Below are positions 17,498-28,130 of a stretch of DNA of 64,000 bases, one piece after another. A model generated the notes under the pieces. That model ran no database searches. It had not been told where the DNA came from and was given only the letters and a program-made list of their open reading frames with translations. The stretch spans positions 2,232,001 through 2,296,000 of the forward strand of contig NZ_CP097127.1 of assembly GCF_023330665.1 (NCBI RefSeq), read 5' to 3'. Numbering within the stretch: position 1 is the first letter of the stretch; each line of letters starts with the position of its first letter. Origin of the DNA: Conexibacter sp. S30A1. Lineage in GTDB: Bacteria; Actinomycetota; Thermoleophilia; Solirubrobacterales; Solirubrobacteraceae. A program made the position numbers and the translations under genes.

Positions 17498-18576
17498 TCA
17501 CATGGCCCGCTGGAGCGCCGCCAGCACCCGCCGGCCCGCCTCGCCATCGCCGTAGAGCTCGGGCCGCTCCGCCGGCACAGGCCTTGCCAGCGCCGCCCGA
17601 GCCGCCTCCAGATCGAGATCCACGAGCGTGTTCCAGCCCACCTGCACCGTCTCGGTCCACTCGGTGCTGGGGCGCAGCGTCACACACGGGACACCCGCCA
17701 GATAGGCCTCCTTCTGCAGCCCGCCGGAGTCGGTCAGGACCGCGCGGGCGTTGCACAGAAGCGCGGTCAGCTCCAGGTAGCCGAGCGGCTGGCTGACGTG
17801 CACGCCACCACGCTCGAGCCGCGCGAGCAGCCCCGCCGCGTGAAGCCGCGCGCGCGTGCGCGGGTGCAGTGCCAGCACCACCGGGCCCGGCACACCGATG
17901 AGCAGATCGACCAGCGCGCCAAGCCGCCCACGGTCATCGACGTTGCCCGCCCGGTGCGCTGTGGCGAGCAGATAGCCGCCGGGCTCAACCCCCTGCGCGC
18001 ACACCAGATCCTCACGCCCACGCGCCAGCGGCTGGACGCGCAGCGCAACATCCACCATCACGTCACCGACCACCGACACCGTGACGTCGGCGTCGGCCCG
18101 CTGGCCGACGCCCTCCCTGGCGAGGTTCGCGGCCGCCGTCTGCGACGAGCAGAAGAGCAGCGTGCTCAGATGGTCGGTGAGCACGCGGTTTCGCTCCTCC
18201 GGCATCGAGCGGTCGTAGGAGCGCATGCCCGCCTCCACGTGCGCGACCGGCACGCCGTGGCCGGCGGCCGCGAGCGCCCCGGCGAGCGTCGAGTTCGTGT
18301 CGCCATAGACGAGCACCCAGTCGGGCTCGGCCTCCGCGATCACCGGCTCGAGCGCGCTCAGCATGCGTGCGGTCTGCGACGTGTTGGAGCCCCCGGCGAC
18401 GCCCAGCTCCACGTCCGGGGCGGGCAGACCCAGCTCGCGGAAGAAGATCGCCGACAGCGTGTCGTCGTGATGCTGGCCGGTGTGGACCAATAGCTCCTCC
18501 CCTTGCTCGCGCAAGAGTGGCGAGACCGCGGCCGCCTTGATGAACTGCGGGCGGTTACCCAGTACGGTGAGGACCC

Positions 18577-18580
<4 letters not shown>
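17498..18580 (-). CDS. wecB: UDP-N-acetylglucosamine 2-epimerase (WecB/WbpI-like)
   Basis: Non-hydrolysing UDP-GlcNAc 2-epimerase (GT-B fold). Conserved pieces: LTVLGNRPQFIKAA at the N-terminus, HTGQHHDD, VYGDTNSTLAGALAA, HVEAGMRSYDRSMPEERNR, the DSGGLQKEAYLAGVPCVTLR sugar-nucleotide site, and a terminal helix. The first ATG/GTG/TTG-type start (TTG at 18514) would delete the conserved LGNRPQFIK segment. The frame is open upstream to a CTG at 18580 that overlaps the peptidase T stop as CTGA, so I place the start there (360 aa). It belongs to a surface-glycan set with the dehydrogenase and acyltransferase. WbpI-type substrates (diacetamido sugars) are possible. Confidence 0.85.
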
Positions 18581-19873
<1,293 letters not shown>

Positions 19874-19890
<17 letters not shown>

Positions 19891-22429
19891 TGCGCCGCAG
19901 CGTCACGTGACCGCCGACACGGTCGATCGTCCGGACGGCGACGTGGACTGGCCCGCGCGCGGCGGCCGCACGGCGCAGCGAGCCGGCGGGGAAGAGCACC
20001 TCGAGTGGGGAGTGCACGACGTCCAGCTTGATAGTCAGGATCTGTCCGCTCAGGTGGGTGCGGTGGGCGAGCCGGCGCCCGCCGGGCGTGAGCACCCGCA
20101 CGGCGCGCGTGCCGATGAGGCGCAGCGCGCGCGGCAGCGCGATCACCAGCTCACGCAGCCCCGGCTCGTAGGCACCCGCCCTGGCGTGGATGGTCAGCGC
20201 CGGTGTCTGGCCCGTGCCGGCGAGTGCCGCCGAGACCTGCGGCAGACGCGCGACCGCCCACTGGAAGCGAATCGTGCCGGACTGGCCCGTCGAGCTCAGT
20301 GCGGTGATCGTGACGGTGCGCACGCCGGGCTGGCGCACACGGCCACTGATCACGCCGGTGGCACGGTCCAGGTGCAGGCCGACCGGCAACCGCGCGGAGC
20401 GGAAGCTCAGCGTGCCGGTCTGCCCAGCCGCAAGCGCGGCGCGCAGGCGCAGGCGCACCTGCTGGTGGTCAAAGGTGTAGACGGCACCCGGGTCGCTGAC
20501 GCTGACGGCCTGCTGGCAGAGCGCCGGCACCAACGCCGCCGCCTTGGGCGAGCCCAGGCCGCTGGCCATGTCGTAGCCGGGCCCAGCCGGGTAGAGGCCG
20601 GCGGTGTTCCCGCTCGGGGTGAAGTCGTTGTTGCCGGTGGTGATGTCGTTGAAGTAGGTCGCCTGCGACTGGCCGGCCAGCGCGTAGAGCGAGGGGTCGG
20701 CAAAGCCGACCTGTGTACCACGACAGGCGCTGCTCGCGTCCGCCAGCGCAAACAGCGCCGCCCACAGCGGAGCCGCGCCACTGGTGCCTCCGGTGCCCTG
20801 CCAGCCGGACTCGCCGTGGGCGCTGCCGCTGCCGTTCCAGTAGTCCAGGTAGGCGGTCATCGGGTCCGCGTTGGCAGACACGTCCGGCACCTCTCGACAG
20901 TAGCTCCCGGTCGCGGCCCCGCACGGCTGTCCAGAGGAGTTGGCGTTGATCACGTTCAGGGCCGCCGGCGCACCGGACTGGAATGCCGGCATCTGCCACA
21001 GCGACGAGATGCCGCCGCCGCCCGCGCCCTGCTGCACCCCAAAGGCGGCGTAGTTGACGTCGGGGTTGTCGTCGTTCCAGACGGTCTCGGTGGGCGGCGG
21101 GCCGATCGTGCTGAGCGTGGTCCCGCCGACGGCGGTAGCAAACGGCTGGCTTGCGGGGTCGTCGACCGCCAGCGAGTTGTTGGGGTCGCCACCTGGCGGG
21201 GTCGTCCAGCAGTCCTCCGAGCCGGAGTCGCCGGCCGCCGAGACGAACGTCTGTCCCTGCACCGCCGCCTCCTCAAGCAGCGTGTTCTCGGCCTGCGCGT
21301 CGGTGGCGCCCTCGAGCGCCTCGCACTCGCCCCAGCTGTTGGAGATCACCTGCACCTTGTCCTGGGTGATCATCGCCGCGAGCGTGTCGTAGGGCCCGGT
21401 GCCGGGGTTGTCCGAGTTGTTGTTGGGTCCCTGGTAGACGATCAGCTTGGCATCGGGTGCCAGCCCGATCAGCTGCTCGATGTCCAGTGCCGCCTCACCC
21501 TGCCCGACGCCGTGGCCGGCGCCACCGTCGACCTTCACATAGCTGATCTGGGTGTGAGTGCCGTAGCAGCGCTGGTAGGCGGCTATGTCGCTGGGAGAGT
21601 TGGGCTCGAGCTCATACACCCCGACGGTCACGCCCTGTCCGAGGTCCCCCGTGGCGTAGACGCCGGAGAACCCGTATGCGCTGGCGATCTCGTTGGCGGT
21701 GTAAGCGCCCTGCCCAGGGGCGATCTCAGCCGCCCTGGTGCACGCCTGCGGGCCGCTGGTCGCGGCCTGGGCCGCCCGTCCTGCGGTGGCCGGTCTCAGG
21801 CGCACGGGCGCGACGCCAGCACGGCCGGCCGCGAGCGCCTGGCGGTGGGTGATGTCCAGGCGCTGCATGACAGCCAGGCTGCTCAGGCCGATCACCGCCT
21901 GGATGTCAGGCGCCACGCTGGCTGGCACCGCAGGGGCGTTTGAGTTGTAGACGGCGTCACGACCGTCGGCCAGGCGCACGCGCTCGAGCGACAGGCGAAA
22001 GGCGTGCTCGATCGCGGCGCTCGAGCCGTGCACGTGGATCGCCAGGCCGTTGGCGGTCACGCCGGTGGGCTCGAGGCCCTGCCGGCGCAGCTGCGCCTGC
22101 ACCCTGACCAGCGTCGTGCGGCGCGGCGCAAAGCGTGCGCGGAACTCGCTGGGCGTGAGGTAGTGGCGGTAGACGGGTGAGCCGGCGGTGCTGACCGCGG
22201 TCGCGTAGGCGGTCAGCGCAGCGGGGTCGCGCGGCTCCAGGGCGACGGTCAGCTGCATGCTCGTGACCGCGGCGACACCCGCCAGCGGCCTCGTGCCAAG
22301 CGGCAGCAGCGGCGCGGCACCAATGCGCACGAAGGCCGGCGAGGCCCAGGCGGGGGCGGCGAGCAACGCAAGCGCCGCGACGCTGGCTGCGATCGAGCCA
22401 ACCACCCTTATCCTCACCGAGCCACGCAA
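19874..22429 (-). CDS. Secreted S53 serine-carboxyl peptidase (sedolisin/pro-kumamolisin)
   Basis: Extracellular acid peptidase. A signal peptide (SIAASVAALALLAAPAWA, about 11-30) is followed by a pro-domain (about 55-190, with VYRHYLTPSEFRARFAP). The catalytic domain has Glu and Asp in GEAALDIEQL, the oxyanion Asp region near NSWGECEA and the nucleophile in GGTSGAAPLWAAL. The calcium site region (FNDITTGNND, then GPGYDMASGLGSP) closes it. The last ~200 residues form Ig-like beta modules. At 851 aa it is longer than kumamolisin because of that tail. It is probably co-oriented with pepT, suggesting joint use of external protein as a nutrient. Confidence 0.92.
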
Positions 22430-22472
22430 ACCAGTGCGAAGTTAGCGAGCGCTCGTAAGAGCTTCCTATTTT

Positions 22473-24956
22473 TCAGCCCTCCGGCAACGGCGGCAACACC
22501 TCCGCCACCGGCGCCGGACGCCCGAGATGGAATCCCTGGCCGTAATCGACGCCGAGCTCACGCAGCAGCTTGACGGTCTCCTCGTCGCCGACGAACTCCG
22601 CCACCGTCCTTGTGTCCAGCCCCCGCGCGACGGAGACCAGGGCGCTGACCAGCAGCTGGTCGCTTGAGCTTCCGACCAGGCCGTTGATGAACTCGCCGTC
22701 GATCTTGAGGTAGTCGAAACGCAGGTGCTTGAGGTAGTGAAAGGAGGAGAACCCGGAGCCGAAATCGTCCAGGGCGAAAAGGCAGCCCATCGCTCGCAGC
22801 TGCGCGGCGAGCTCACGGGCGCGCTCGAGGCTCACGATCGCGGCCGTCTCGGTGACCTCGACCACCAGACTGCCGGCCGGGATCTCGGTGCGCGACAGCA
22901 TCCAGCCGAGGTCTGCGGCCAACTCCAGGTCGCTCATCGTCTTGCCGGACAGGTTGACCGACAGGCTGATGTCGTTGCCGGCGGCGGTGTGAGCGCCGAG
23001 CAGCGCGATCGCGCTGCGCAGCACCCAGCGGTCGATCTCGCCGATCAGCTCGAAGCGCTCGGCGTTGTGCAGGAAGGCACCCGGCGGGACCAGCTGGCCA
23101 TCCTCACCGACCATCCGCACCAGCAGCTCGTAGTGCGAAGGCGCACCGGCGTGCAGCGGCACGATCGGCTGTGCGTGCAACACCAGACGCTCGTCGTCGA
23201 GCGCGCGGCGCAACCGCGCATACCAGGAGTCGCGCTCAGCGCCAAGCGGCGCGTTCTGACCGCCGGTGCTGTGCACGACATAGCAGTTTCGCCCCTCGTT
23301 CTTGGCCTGGTACATGGCGCTGTCGGCGGCGAGCGTCCACTGCGCAGCGTCGATCCCGGCTCCTGGTCGGTGGAGGGCTATGCCAACCGACGTGGTGACT
23401 CGCGCGGTGCCCTTGGCGGTGACAATCCGACCGCGCTCGCGGACCGTCTGGAGCACCTTCTCGGCCGCAACCACGGCATCGGCAGGCTGGCAGTCGCGCA
23501 GGATCACCGCGAACTCGTCGCCGCCGAGCCGCGCGACAAAGTCGCTGCGCCTGACGCACTGGCGCAACAGACCGCCGATGTGGGTGACGAGGTCATCCCC
23601 GACCGCATGCCCGAAGCGGTCGTTGACGGTCTTGAAGCCGTCGAGGTCGAGCACAAGCAGCGCCGCGGGCCGATCAGTCGCGCCCAGCTCCGCGACCACC
23701 GCGTCGAGCTCCTGCTCAAAGCGCCTGCGGTTGTAGAGACCGCTCAGCAGGTCGTGCTCGGCCATGAAGCGCAGCTTCTCCTCGAAGCGCCGCCGCTCGC
23801 CGATGTCCAGCACCTGGGTCACCGAGTAGGTCGCCGGTGACCCGTGCGGGCCCGGCACCGGCGTTGAGCTGACCCACACCCACAGCTCGCTGCCGTCCCT
23901 GCGAATGAAACGCTTCTCAACGGCGATCGCCTCGTGGCGCCTGAGGCGCGCGAGCAGCTCGGGTGTCGGGCCGCGATCCTCGGGGTGCGTCATGTCGTCG
24001 ATCGCGGCACCGTCCAGCTGGCCCGGCTCGTAGCCGAGCATGCGCGCAAGGGAGGGGTTGGCCTGCGTCCAGCGACCAGCCGTTTCACCCTCGAGGGAGG
24101 TGATCGCCAGGCCGATCGGCGCGTGCTCGAAGGCGATCCGGAAGCGTTCCTCGGCGTGCATGCGGGCGAGCTCGGCGCTGCGCAGGGCCGACAGATCGCG
24201 GGCGAAGGCGACAAAGCCGTCGATCTCGCCGATCCCGCTGAGCACCGCCCTGATTGTGAGCAGCACCTCCACGCGCGAGCCATCGTTGCGCACGAAGGTC
24301 CAGACATCCTCGTGCCGCTCGCCGTGGTGCGCCTGCAGGAACGCGCTCGCGCCACCGTTGTCATCAGCACGGCGCCCGAGCTCCTGCGCGTCAAACAGCA
24401 CCAGGCCGTTGAGGACGCCGACGGTCTCCGTGGCGCTGTAGCCGAGCAGCTCCTCGGCGCCGCGGTTAAAGACCGTGATCACCCCGTCACGGTCGGTGCC
24501 GATCACCGCCACCGTCTCGGTCTCGCTGGCCAGCTGCGCGATCAGCTCGTGCTGGCGCTCGCGCAGCTGCCGTTCGGCCGCGTCGCGCACGATGCAGGCC
24601 ACCGCATGGATCTCGCCTGCAGCGTCGCGCAGCGGTGAGAGCGTCAACAGCGCGCCGCGGACCTGTCCGGAGCGCGTCATGAAGTGCCCGTCGACCCTCT
24701 GGACCACCCCTGCCAGAGCCCGTTGCATCACCTCCTCGGCGGCTCGTGTGACGGCAGGGGGCGCCAGCATCCGATAGTGCTGGCCGATGGCTTCATCAGC
24801 GGAGTAGCCGTAGAGCTCCTCGGCGGCGCGGTTGAAGGCCGCGATGCGGCCATCCCGATCGAACGCCAGCACCGCGTCACCGAGCTGCTCGATGAGCTCG
24901 CCTGCACCGATCACGCCGCGCTTCGTCGATGTGGCCACAGCTGGTTGATCGGCCAT
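22473..24956 (-). CDS. PAS-PAS-PAS-GGDEF-EAL cyclic-di-GMP signalling protein
   Basis: Predicted cytoplasmic c-di-GMP enzyme with three PAS domains (about 20-130, 145-260 and 270-400), each with a PAC tail (e.g. KRFIRRDGSELWVWVSS). The GGDEF domain follows (about 410-570; active site RLGGDEFAVIL intact, so cyclase activity is plausible), then an EAL domain (about 590-820). The EAL motif reads YELL, keeping the catalytic Glu, and NLSGKTMS, VVEVTET, ALDDFGSGFSSFHYLK and LKIDGEF are present, so phosphodiesterase activity is also plausible. ATG 24956 is chosen because the in-frame extension upstream is low-complexity. No membrane segment is seen, so sensing should be cytoplasmic. Confidence 0.92.
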   Translation of the reverse strand: MADQPAVATSTKRGVIGAGELIEQLGDAVLAFDRDGRIAAFNRAAEELYGYSADEAIGQHYRMLAPPAVTRAAEEVMQRALAGVVQRVDGHFMTRSGQVRGALLTLSPLRDAAGEIHAVACIVRDAAERQLRERQHELIAQLASETETVAVIGTDRDGVITVFNRGAEELLGYSATETVGVLNGLVLFDAQELGRRADDNGGASAFLQAHHGERHEDVWTFVRNDGSRVEVLLTIRAVLSGIGEIDGFVAFARDLSALRSAELARMHAEERFRIAFEHAPIGLAITSLEGETAGRWTQANPSLARMLGYEPGQLDGAAIDDMTHPEDRGPTPELLARLRRHEAIAVEKRFIRRDGSELWVWVSSTPVPGPHGSPATYSVTQVLDIGERRRFEEKLRFMAEHDLLSGLYNRRRFEQELDAVVAELGATDRPAALLVLDLDGFKTVNDRFGHAVGDDLVTHIGGLLRQCVRRSDFVARLGGDEFAVILRDCQPADAVVAAEKVLQTVRERGRIVTAKGTARVTTSVGIALHRPGAGIDAAQWTLAADSAMYQAKNEGRNCYVVHSTGGQNAPLGAERDSWYARLRRALDDERLVLHAQPIVPLHAGAPSHYELLVRMVGEDGQLVPPGAFLHNAERFELIGEIDRWVLRSAIALLGAHTAAGNDISLSVNLSGKTMSDLELAADLGWMLSRTEIPAGSLVVEVTETAAIVSLERARELAAQLRAMGCLFALDDFGSGFSSFHYLKHLRFDYLKIDGEFINGLVGSSSDQLLVSALVSVARGLDTRTVAEFVGDEETVKLLRELGVDYGQGFHLGRPAPVAEVLPPLPEG

Positions 24957-25143
24957 ACGGCCGAGAATATTGAGGCTGGCGCACCGCGCGGGGTATCTTC
25001 GGCCGATGCTCGACGCCCTCCACGCTGCCCGAGTTCGAGCACCTCGCGACTGGCAACGCCCAGGCGGCTCCGTAGTTTCCTGCAGCCCATCCGCGGGCAG
25101 CTGCCGATCCGGTGGCATTCCGGAGCCGCCAGCATCACCGCCT

Positions 25144-25374
25144 ATGCTCACAATCGCTCGCGAAGGACGGCACGCCGCATCTGGCGAGCGCCGCTGCGCC
25201 AGCTGTGGCGAACGGCTGGGCGTCTACGAGCCGATCTACTACGCAAGCGGCGATCACGTGGTGCGAACGTCGCTGGCAGCGGATCCCGGGCTGCTTGAGC
25301 GAGCCAACCGAACCGGCGCGATGCTGCTGCACGCGGCCTGTTACGAGCGCGAGCGTGGCCTACCCTCTGCCTGA
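25144..25374 (+). CDS. Small Cys-rich (zinc-ribbon-like) protein
   Basis: Short protein of 76 aa: a basic N-terminus, RRCASCGERLGVYEPI with a C-x2-C knuckle, then a conserved-looking middle (VVRTSLAADPGLL) and a second metal-like pair in LLHAACYERE. The spacing suggests a small zinc-binding fold. Function is not known to me. The ATG at 25144 lacks an obvious ribosome-binding site, and the same frame is open upstream to 24970 with low-complexity sequence that I do not include. It is divergent from the GGDEF/EAL gene and 74 bases before the flavoprotein gene, so it may be expressed with it. Confidence 0.55.
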   Translation: MLTIAREGRHAASGERRCASCGERLGVYEPIYYASGDHVVRTSLAADPGLLERANRTGAMLLHAACYERERGLPSA

Positions 25375-25448
25375 CTGCGGAAGATCACGGAGCAGGCCGC
25401 GGCTAGTTCCTGCTGACCGCACCGCGGCAGGCCCCTAAGCTGATCCTC

Positions 25449-26621
25449 ATGTCGTCGAGCTTCGAGCCAGCCCGGGTGGTGATCGCAGGCGCCGGCGTTG
25501 CCGCGCTTGAGGCCGTGCTCGCGCTGCGCGACTACGGGCAGGGGCGCGTGCGGGTATCGCTGCTCGCGCCCGACGACACCTTCATATACCGGCCGACATC
25601 GGTCGGCGAGCCGTTCGGCCACGCCCGGGCGCAAAGCTTCCCGATGGAAGCGGTGCTCGACGGTCTGGCAGTGGACCATGTGACCGACCGCCTGAAATGG
25701 GTCGATAGCGAAGCCCGCCAGGTCCACACCGAGGGCGGACAGCAGCTGGATTACGACGCCCTGCTGCTCGCGCTCGGCGCCCGGCGGCACGCCTGGACCG
25801 AGCACGCACTGACGCTCGAGCCGGAGCTGATGGACGAGCAGCTGCACGGGATCGTCCAGGATCTGGAGGGTGGCTGGGTGCGGAGTCTCGCATTCATTGC
25901 ACCAACCGGCGCGGCGTGGCCACTGCCGCTGTATGAGCTTGCGCTGATGAGCGCGGGCCGCGCCTACGAGTCCTACGCCGACGCCACGGTCACGTTGATC
26001 ACGCCCGAGGAGAGTCCACTGGCCGTCTTCGGCCAGGCCGCAAGCGACGCCGTGAGCAAGCTGCTCGCCGCGCACGGAGTGCAGACCATCACCTCCACTC
26101 AATGCGCGGTCCACAAGTCGGGCACGATCACGCTCCATCCCAGCGGCGAGGAGCTGCAGGCGCAACGGATCGTGACGATGCCCGAGCTCTCGGGTCCTGC
26201 AATCCCCGGGATCCCTCACCATGGCGACCACGGCTTCCTGCGTGTCGACCGTTACGGGCGCGTGACCGACCTCGAGCGCGTCTACGCCGCCGGTGACACC
26301 GTAGACTTCCCGATCAAGCAGGGCGGCCTCGCGGCGCAGCAGGCCGACGCCGCTGCGGAGTCGATCGCGGCGCTGGCTGGCGCCGAGATCAAACCCAAGG
26401 GTGTCGTGCCGATGCTCTACGGCGCACTCTGGGACGGCGAGCGGACGCTGTACATGCGGGCTCGCGCGACCGGGACCCGCGGGTCGAGCTCACGGGCTGG
26501 TTGGACGCCGCTCTGGGAGCCGGCGGGCAAGATCAACGCGAGGCTCCTGAGCGCCCACCTGGAGACGATCCGCGATCGCGCGCTGACCGGCGAGGCAGCG
26601 CCCGCGCGCAACCCGTCCTGA
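25449..26621 (+). CDS. FAD-dependent pyridine nucleotide-disulfide-type oxidoreductase (SQR/NDH-2-like)
   Basis: Two-dinucleotide-binding-domain flavoprotein. FAD site VVIAGAGVAALEAVLALRDYG at the N-terminus, the IYRPTSVGEPF segment typical of sulfide:quinone oxidoreductase-like proteins, a central second Rossmann region (VTLITPEESPLAVFG), and a second FAD contact ERVYAAGDTVDFPIKQGGLAAQQADAAAE. 390 aa. There is only one Cys (in TQCAVH), so the redox Cys pair of true SQR is missing. The next gene is a rhodanese, 10 bases away, followed by cytochrome b genes. This suggests electron transfer to quinone linked to sulfur chemistry, but the donor is unknown. Confidence 0.82.
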   Translation: MSSSFEPARVVIAGAGVAALEAVLALRDYGQGRVRVSLLAPDDTFIYRPTSVGEPFGHARAQSFPMEAVLDGLAVDHVTDRLKWVDSEARQVHTEGGQQLDYDALLLALGARRHAWTEHALTLEPELMDEQLHGIVQDLEGGWVRSLAFIAPTGAAWPLPLYELALMSAGRAYESYADATVTLITPEESPLAVFGQAASDAVSKLLAAHGVQTITSTQCAVHKSGTITLHPSGEELQAQRIVTMPELSGPAIPGIPHHGDHGFLRVDRYGRVTDLERVYAAGDTVDFPIKQGGLAAQQADAAAESIAALAGAEIKPKGVVPMLYGALWDGERTLYMRARATGTRGSSSRAGWTPLWEPAGKINARLLSAHLETIRDRALTGEAAPARNPS

Positions 26622-26631
26622 CAGGTCAGCC

Positions 26632-27132
26632 GTGCCGACCGAGACACAGCCCCCCCATACAGATGCTCCGGTTACCGAGGCACTGCGGCGCACCGCGGCT
26701 CGCGGCGAGCCGATGCGGACCGCCGCCCTGCTGCCCGGCACGCCCGATCGTGCGATCGTGGACACCACCTGGGGCACAATCCAGCCGATCCAGCTGCACC
26801 CCGGCGTACAGACCGTGGGTGAGCTCGAGCTGATCGCCCACCTCGAGGCCGGCCTGCCACTGATCGACACGCGTCGGTCTGAGTCCTGCGCCGCCGGCAC
26901 GATCCCGGGTGCGCGCTCGCTGCCCCACACCGAGGTCGCGGACCGGCAGGGCGAAATCGATCCGGAGCTACCGGCGATCCTCTTCTGCAACGGTCCCCAG
27001 TGTGCCGCCACACCCCACGCCATCCGGCTGCTGCTCGAGCTGGGGCATCCTGCACAGGCGCTGCTGTATTACCGGGGCGGCGTGCACGACTGGGTGACGC
27101 TGGGCCTGCCGCTCACGCAGCCCTCGCGCTGA
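26632..27132 (+). CDS. Rhodanese-domain protein
   Basis: Single rhodanese domain (about residues 60-160): LPLIDTRRSESCAAGTIPGARSLPH, then the active-site loop ILFCNGPQCAATPHAIRLL with the conserved Cys, and the closing RGGVHDWVTLGLPL. The N-terminal ~55 residues are not recognised. It starts at GTG, 10 bases after the flavoprotein gene, so the two are almost certainly one operon. Rhodaneses move sulfane sulfur, and pairing with an SQR-like flavoprotein is a known arrangement in sulfide oxidation. Whether this pair does that is open given the missing SQR cysteines. Confidence 0.85.
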   Translation: MPTETQPPHTDAPVTEALRRTAARGEPMRTAALLPGTPDRAIVDTTWGTIQPIQLHPGVQTVGELELIAHLEAGLPLIDTRRSESCAAGTIPGARSLPHTEVADRQGEIDPELPAILFCNGPQCAATPHAIRLLLELGHPAQALLYYRGGVHDWVTLGLPLTQPSR

Positions 27133-27246
27133 GCACTCGCACCGAGCCCTGACTCAGGCGCGCGTCGGTCTGACCGTAGTTTTCCGCAGGCTTCGCACGG
27201 TGCTGACGCGATCCGAACCGTCCACCACTGGGCTTAGTGTGTGGGC

Positions 27247-27420
27247 ATGGCTGCCATCTTCAACCTCAACCACCCCGCCTCCTACATCCACTGGCAATTC
27301 ATCGACGTGTCCGTCTCGAACGTGCTGGTGGTCGTAGTGATGTTCGCCGTGTTCGCGGCGGCGATTCTGCTGCCGTTCCCGCACGGCCATTCGCATTCAA
27401 CAAAGGACGACGATCAATGA
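27247..27420 (+). CDS. 57-aa single-span membrane protein ahead of cytochrome b
   Basis: Small protein that begins MAAIFNLNHPASYIHWQFID, continues with one hydrophobic span (VLVVVVMFAVFAAAILLPF) and ends in a His/Asp-rich tail (HGHSHSTKDDDQ). Its stop overlaps the cytochrome b start as ATGA (27417-27420), so the two are translationally coupled. It is therefore probably a small accessory subunit of that complex, like the single-helix subunits of cytochrome bc/b6f complexes. The His-rich tail could bind metal. I do not recognise a named family. It starts a run of three overlapping genes. Confidence 0.7.
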   Translation: MAAIFNLNHPASYIHWQFIDVSVSNVLVVVVMFAVFAAAILLPFPHGHSHSTKDDDQ

Positions 27421-28130
27421 GCGCCACCTCAGAGCCGCCGCGCCCCGCGCCGCGCGCTTGGACGACGCGCCTGCGCGAGCGCTGGCTCGCGGAGCTGCCC
27501 CCCGAGAAGCTTCTGCCTGACGGCCAGCCCTCCTACGTCTCCTCCTGGATCTATGTGCTCGGCGTGCTCAGCCTGAGCTCGCTGGTACTGATCATCACTA
27601 CAGGCGTCATCCTCGCCCTGAAGGGACCCGCCTGGTGGCACGACACGGGCCTCGGACACTTTTTCAACAGCATGCACCTGTGGGCTGTTGAGCTGTTCTT
27701 CTTCTTCATGGTCGTGCACCTGTGGAGCAGCTACTGGACCGCCGCCTGGCGCGGCGGGCGCAGGCGCGTGTGGATGACCGGTGCGGTCACCTTCCTGGTC
27801 GCGGTCCCGACCGCGCTCACCGGCTACGTCTCACAGCAGAACTTCGACTCGCAGTGGATCTCCACACAGGCCAAGGATGCGATGAACGCAACCGGCATCG
27901 GCGCCTTCTTCAACCTCATGAACTTCGGCCAGATGTACAGCTACCACGTGTTCCTGCTGCCGCTGGCGGTGGTCGCCATCATCAGCGTGCACCTGCTGCT
28001 CGTGCGCAAGCACGGCGTCGTGCCGCCGTTTGAAGATCAGTTGCTGGCGGCGGTCGCCGCCGGCTCGAGCGTCGCCACCACTGCGGGGTCATCACCAGCC
28101 GGCCAGACCGAGGGGGAGCAGACCGCATGA
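27417..28130 (+). CDS. Cytochrome b N-terminal (b6-type) subunit
   Basis: Di-heme membrane subunit of a quinol-oxidising complex. Four transmembrane helices are visible. The heme ligands are His pairs: HLWAVELFFFFMVVH in helix 2 and YHVFLLPLAVVAIISVH in helix 4 (14 residues between the latter pair, as in cytochrome b6). GYVSQQNFDSQWI follows helix 3. 237 aa, ending in an Ala/Ser/Thr-rich tail, so it lacks the C-terminal half, which is encoded next door. The start at 27417 overlaps the small membrane protein, and the stop overlaps the next gene (ATGA). No Rieske or cytochrome c gene is in the window. Confidence 0.9.
   Translation: MSATSEPPRPAPRAWTTRLRERWLAELPPEKLLPDGQPSYVSSWIYVLGVLSLSSLVLIITTGVILALKGPAWWHDTGLGHFFNSMHLWAVELFFFFMVVHLWSSYWTAAWRGGRRRVWMTGAVTFLVAVPTALTGYVSQQNFDSQWISTQAKDAMNATGIGAFFNLMNFGQMYSYHVFLLPLAVVAIISVHLLLVRKHGVVPPFEDQLLAAVAAGSSVATTAGSSPAGQTEGEQTA

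Noticed and set aside
15879..17555. 558-aa plus-strand frame across the acyltransferase and dehydrogenase genes
   Set aside because: It overlaps two motif-rich genes on the other strand and ends in the palindromic gap. It shows no motifs.
25449..26621. Naming the flavoprotein sulfide:quinone oxidoreductase (sqr)
   Set aside because: The general fold and neighbouring rhodanese fit, but only one Cys exists in the entire protein, so the redox Cys pair needed by true SQR is missing.
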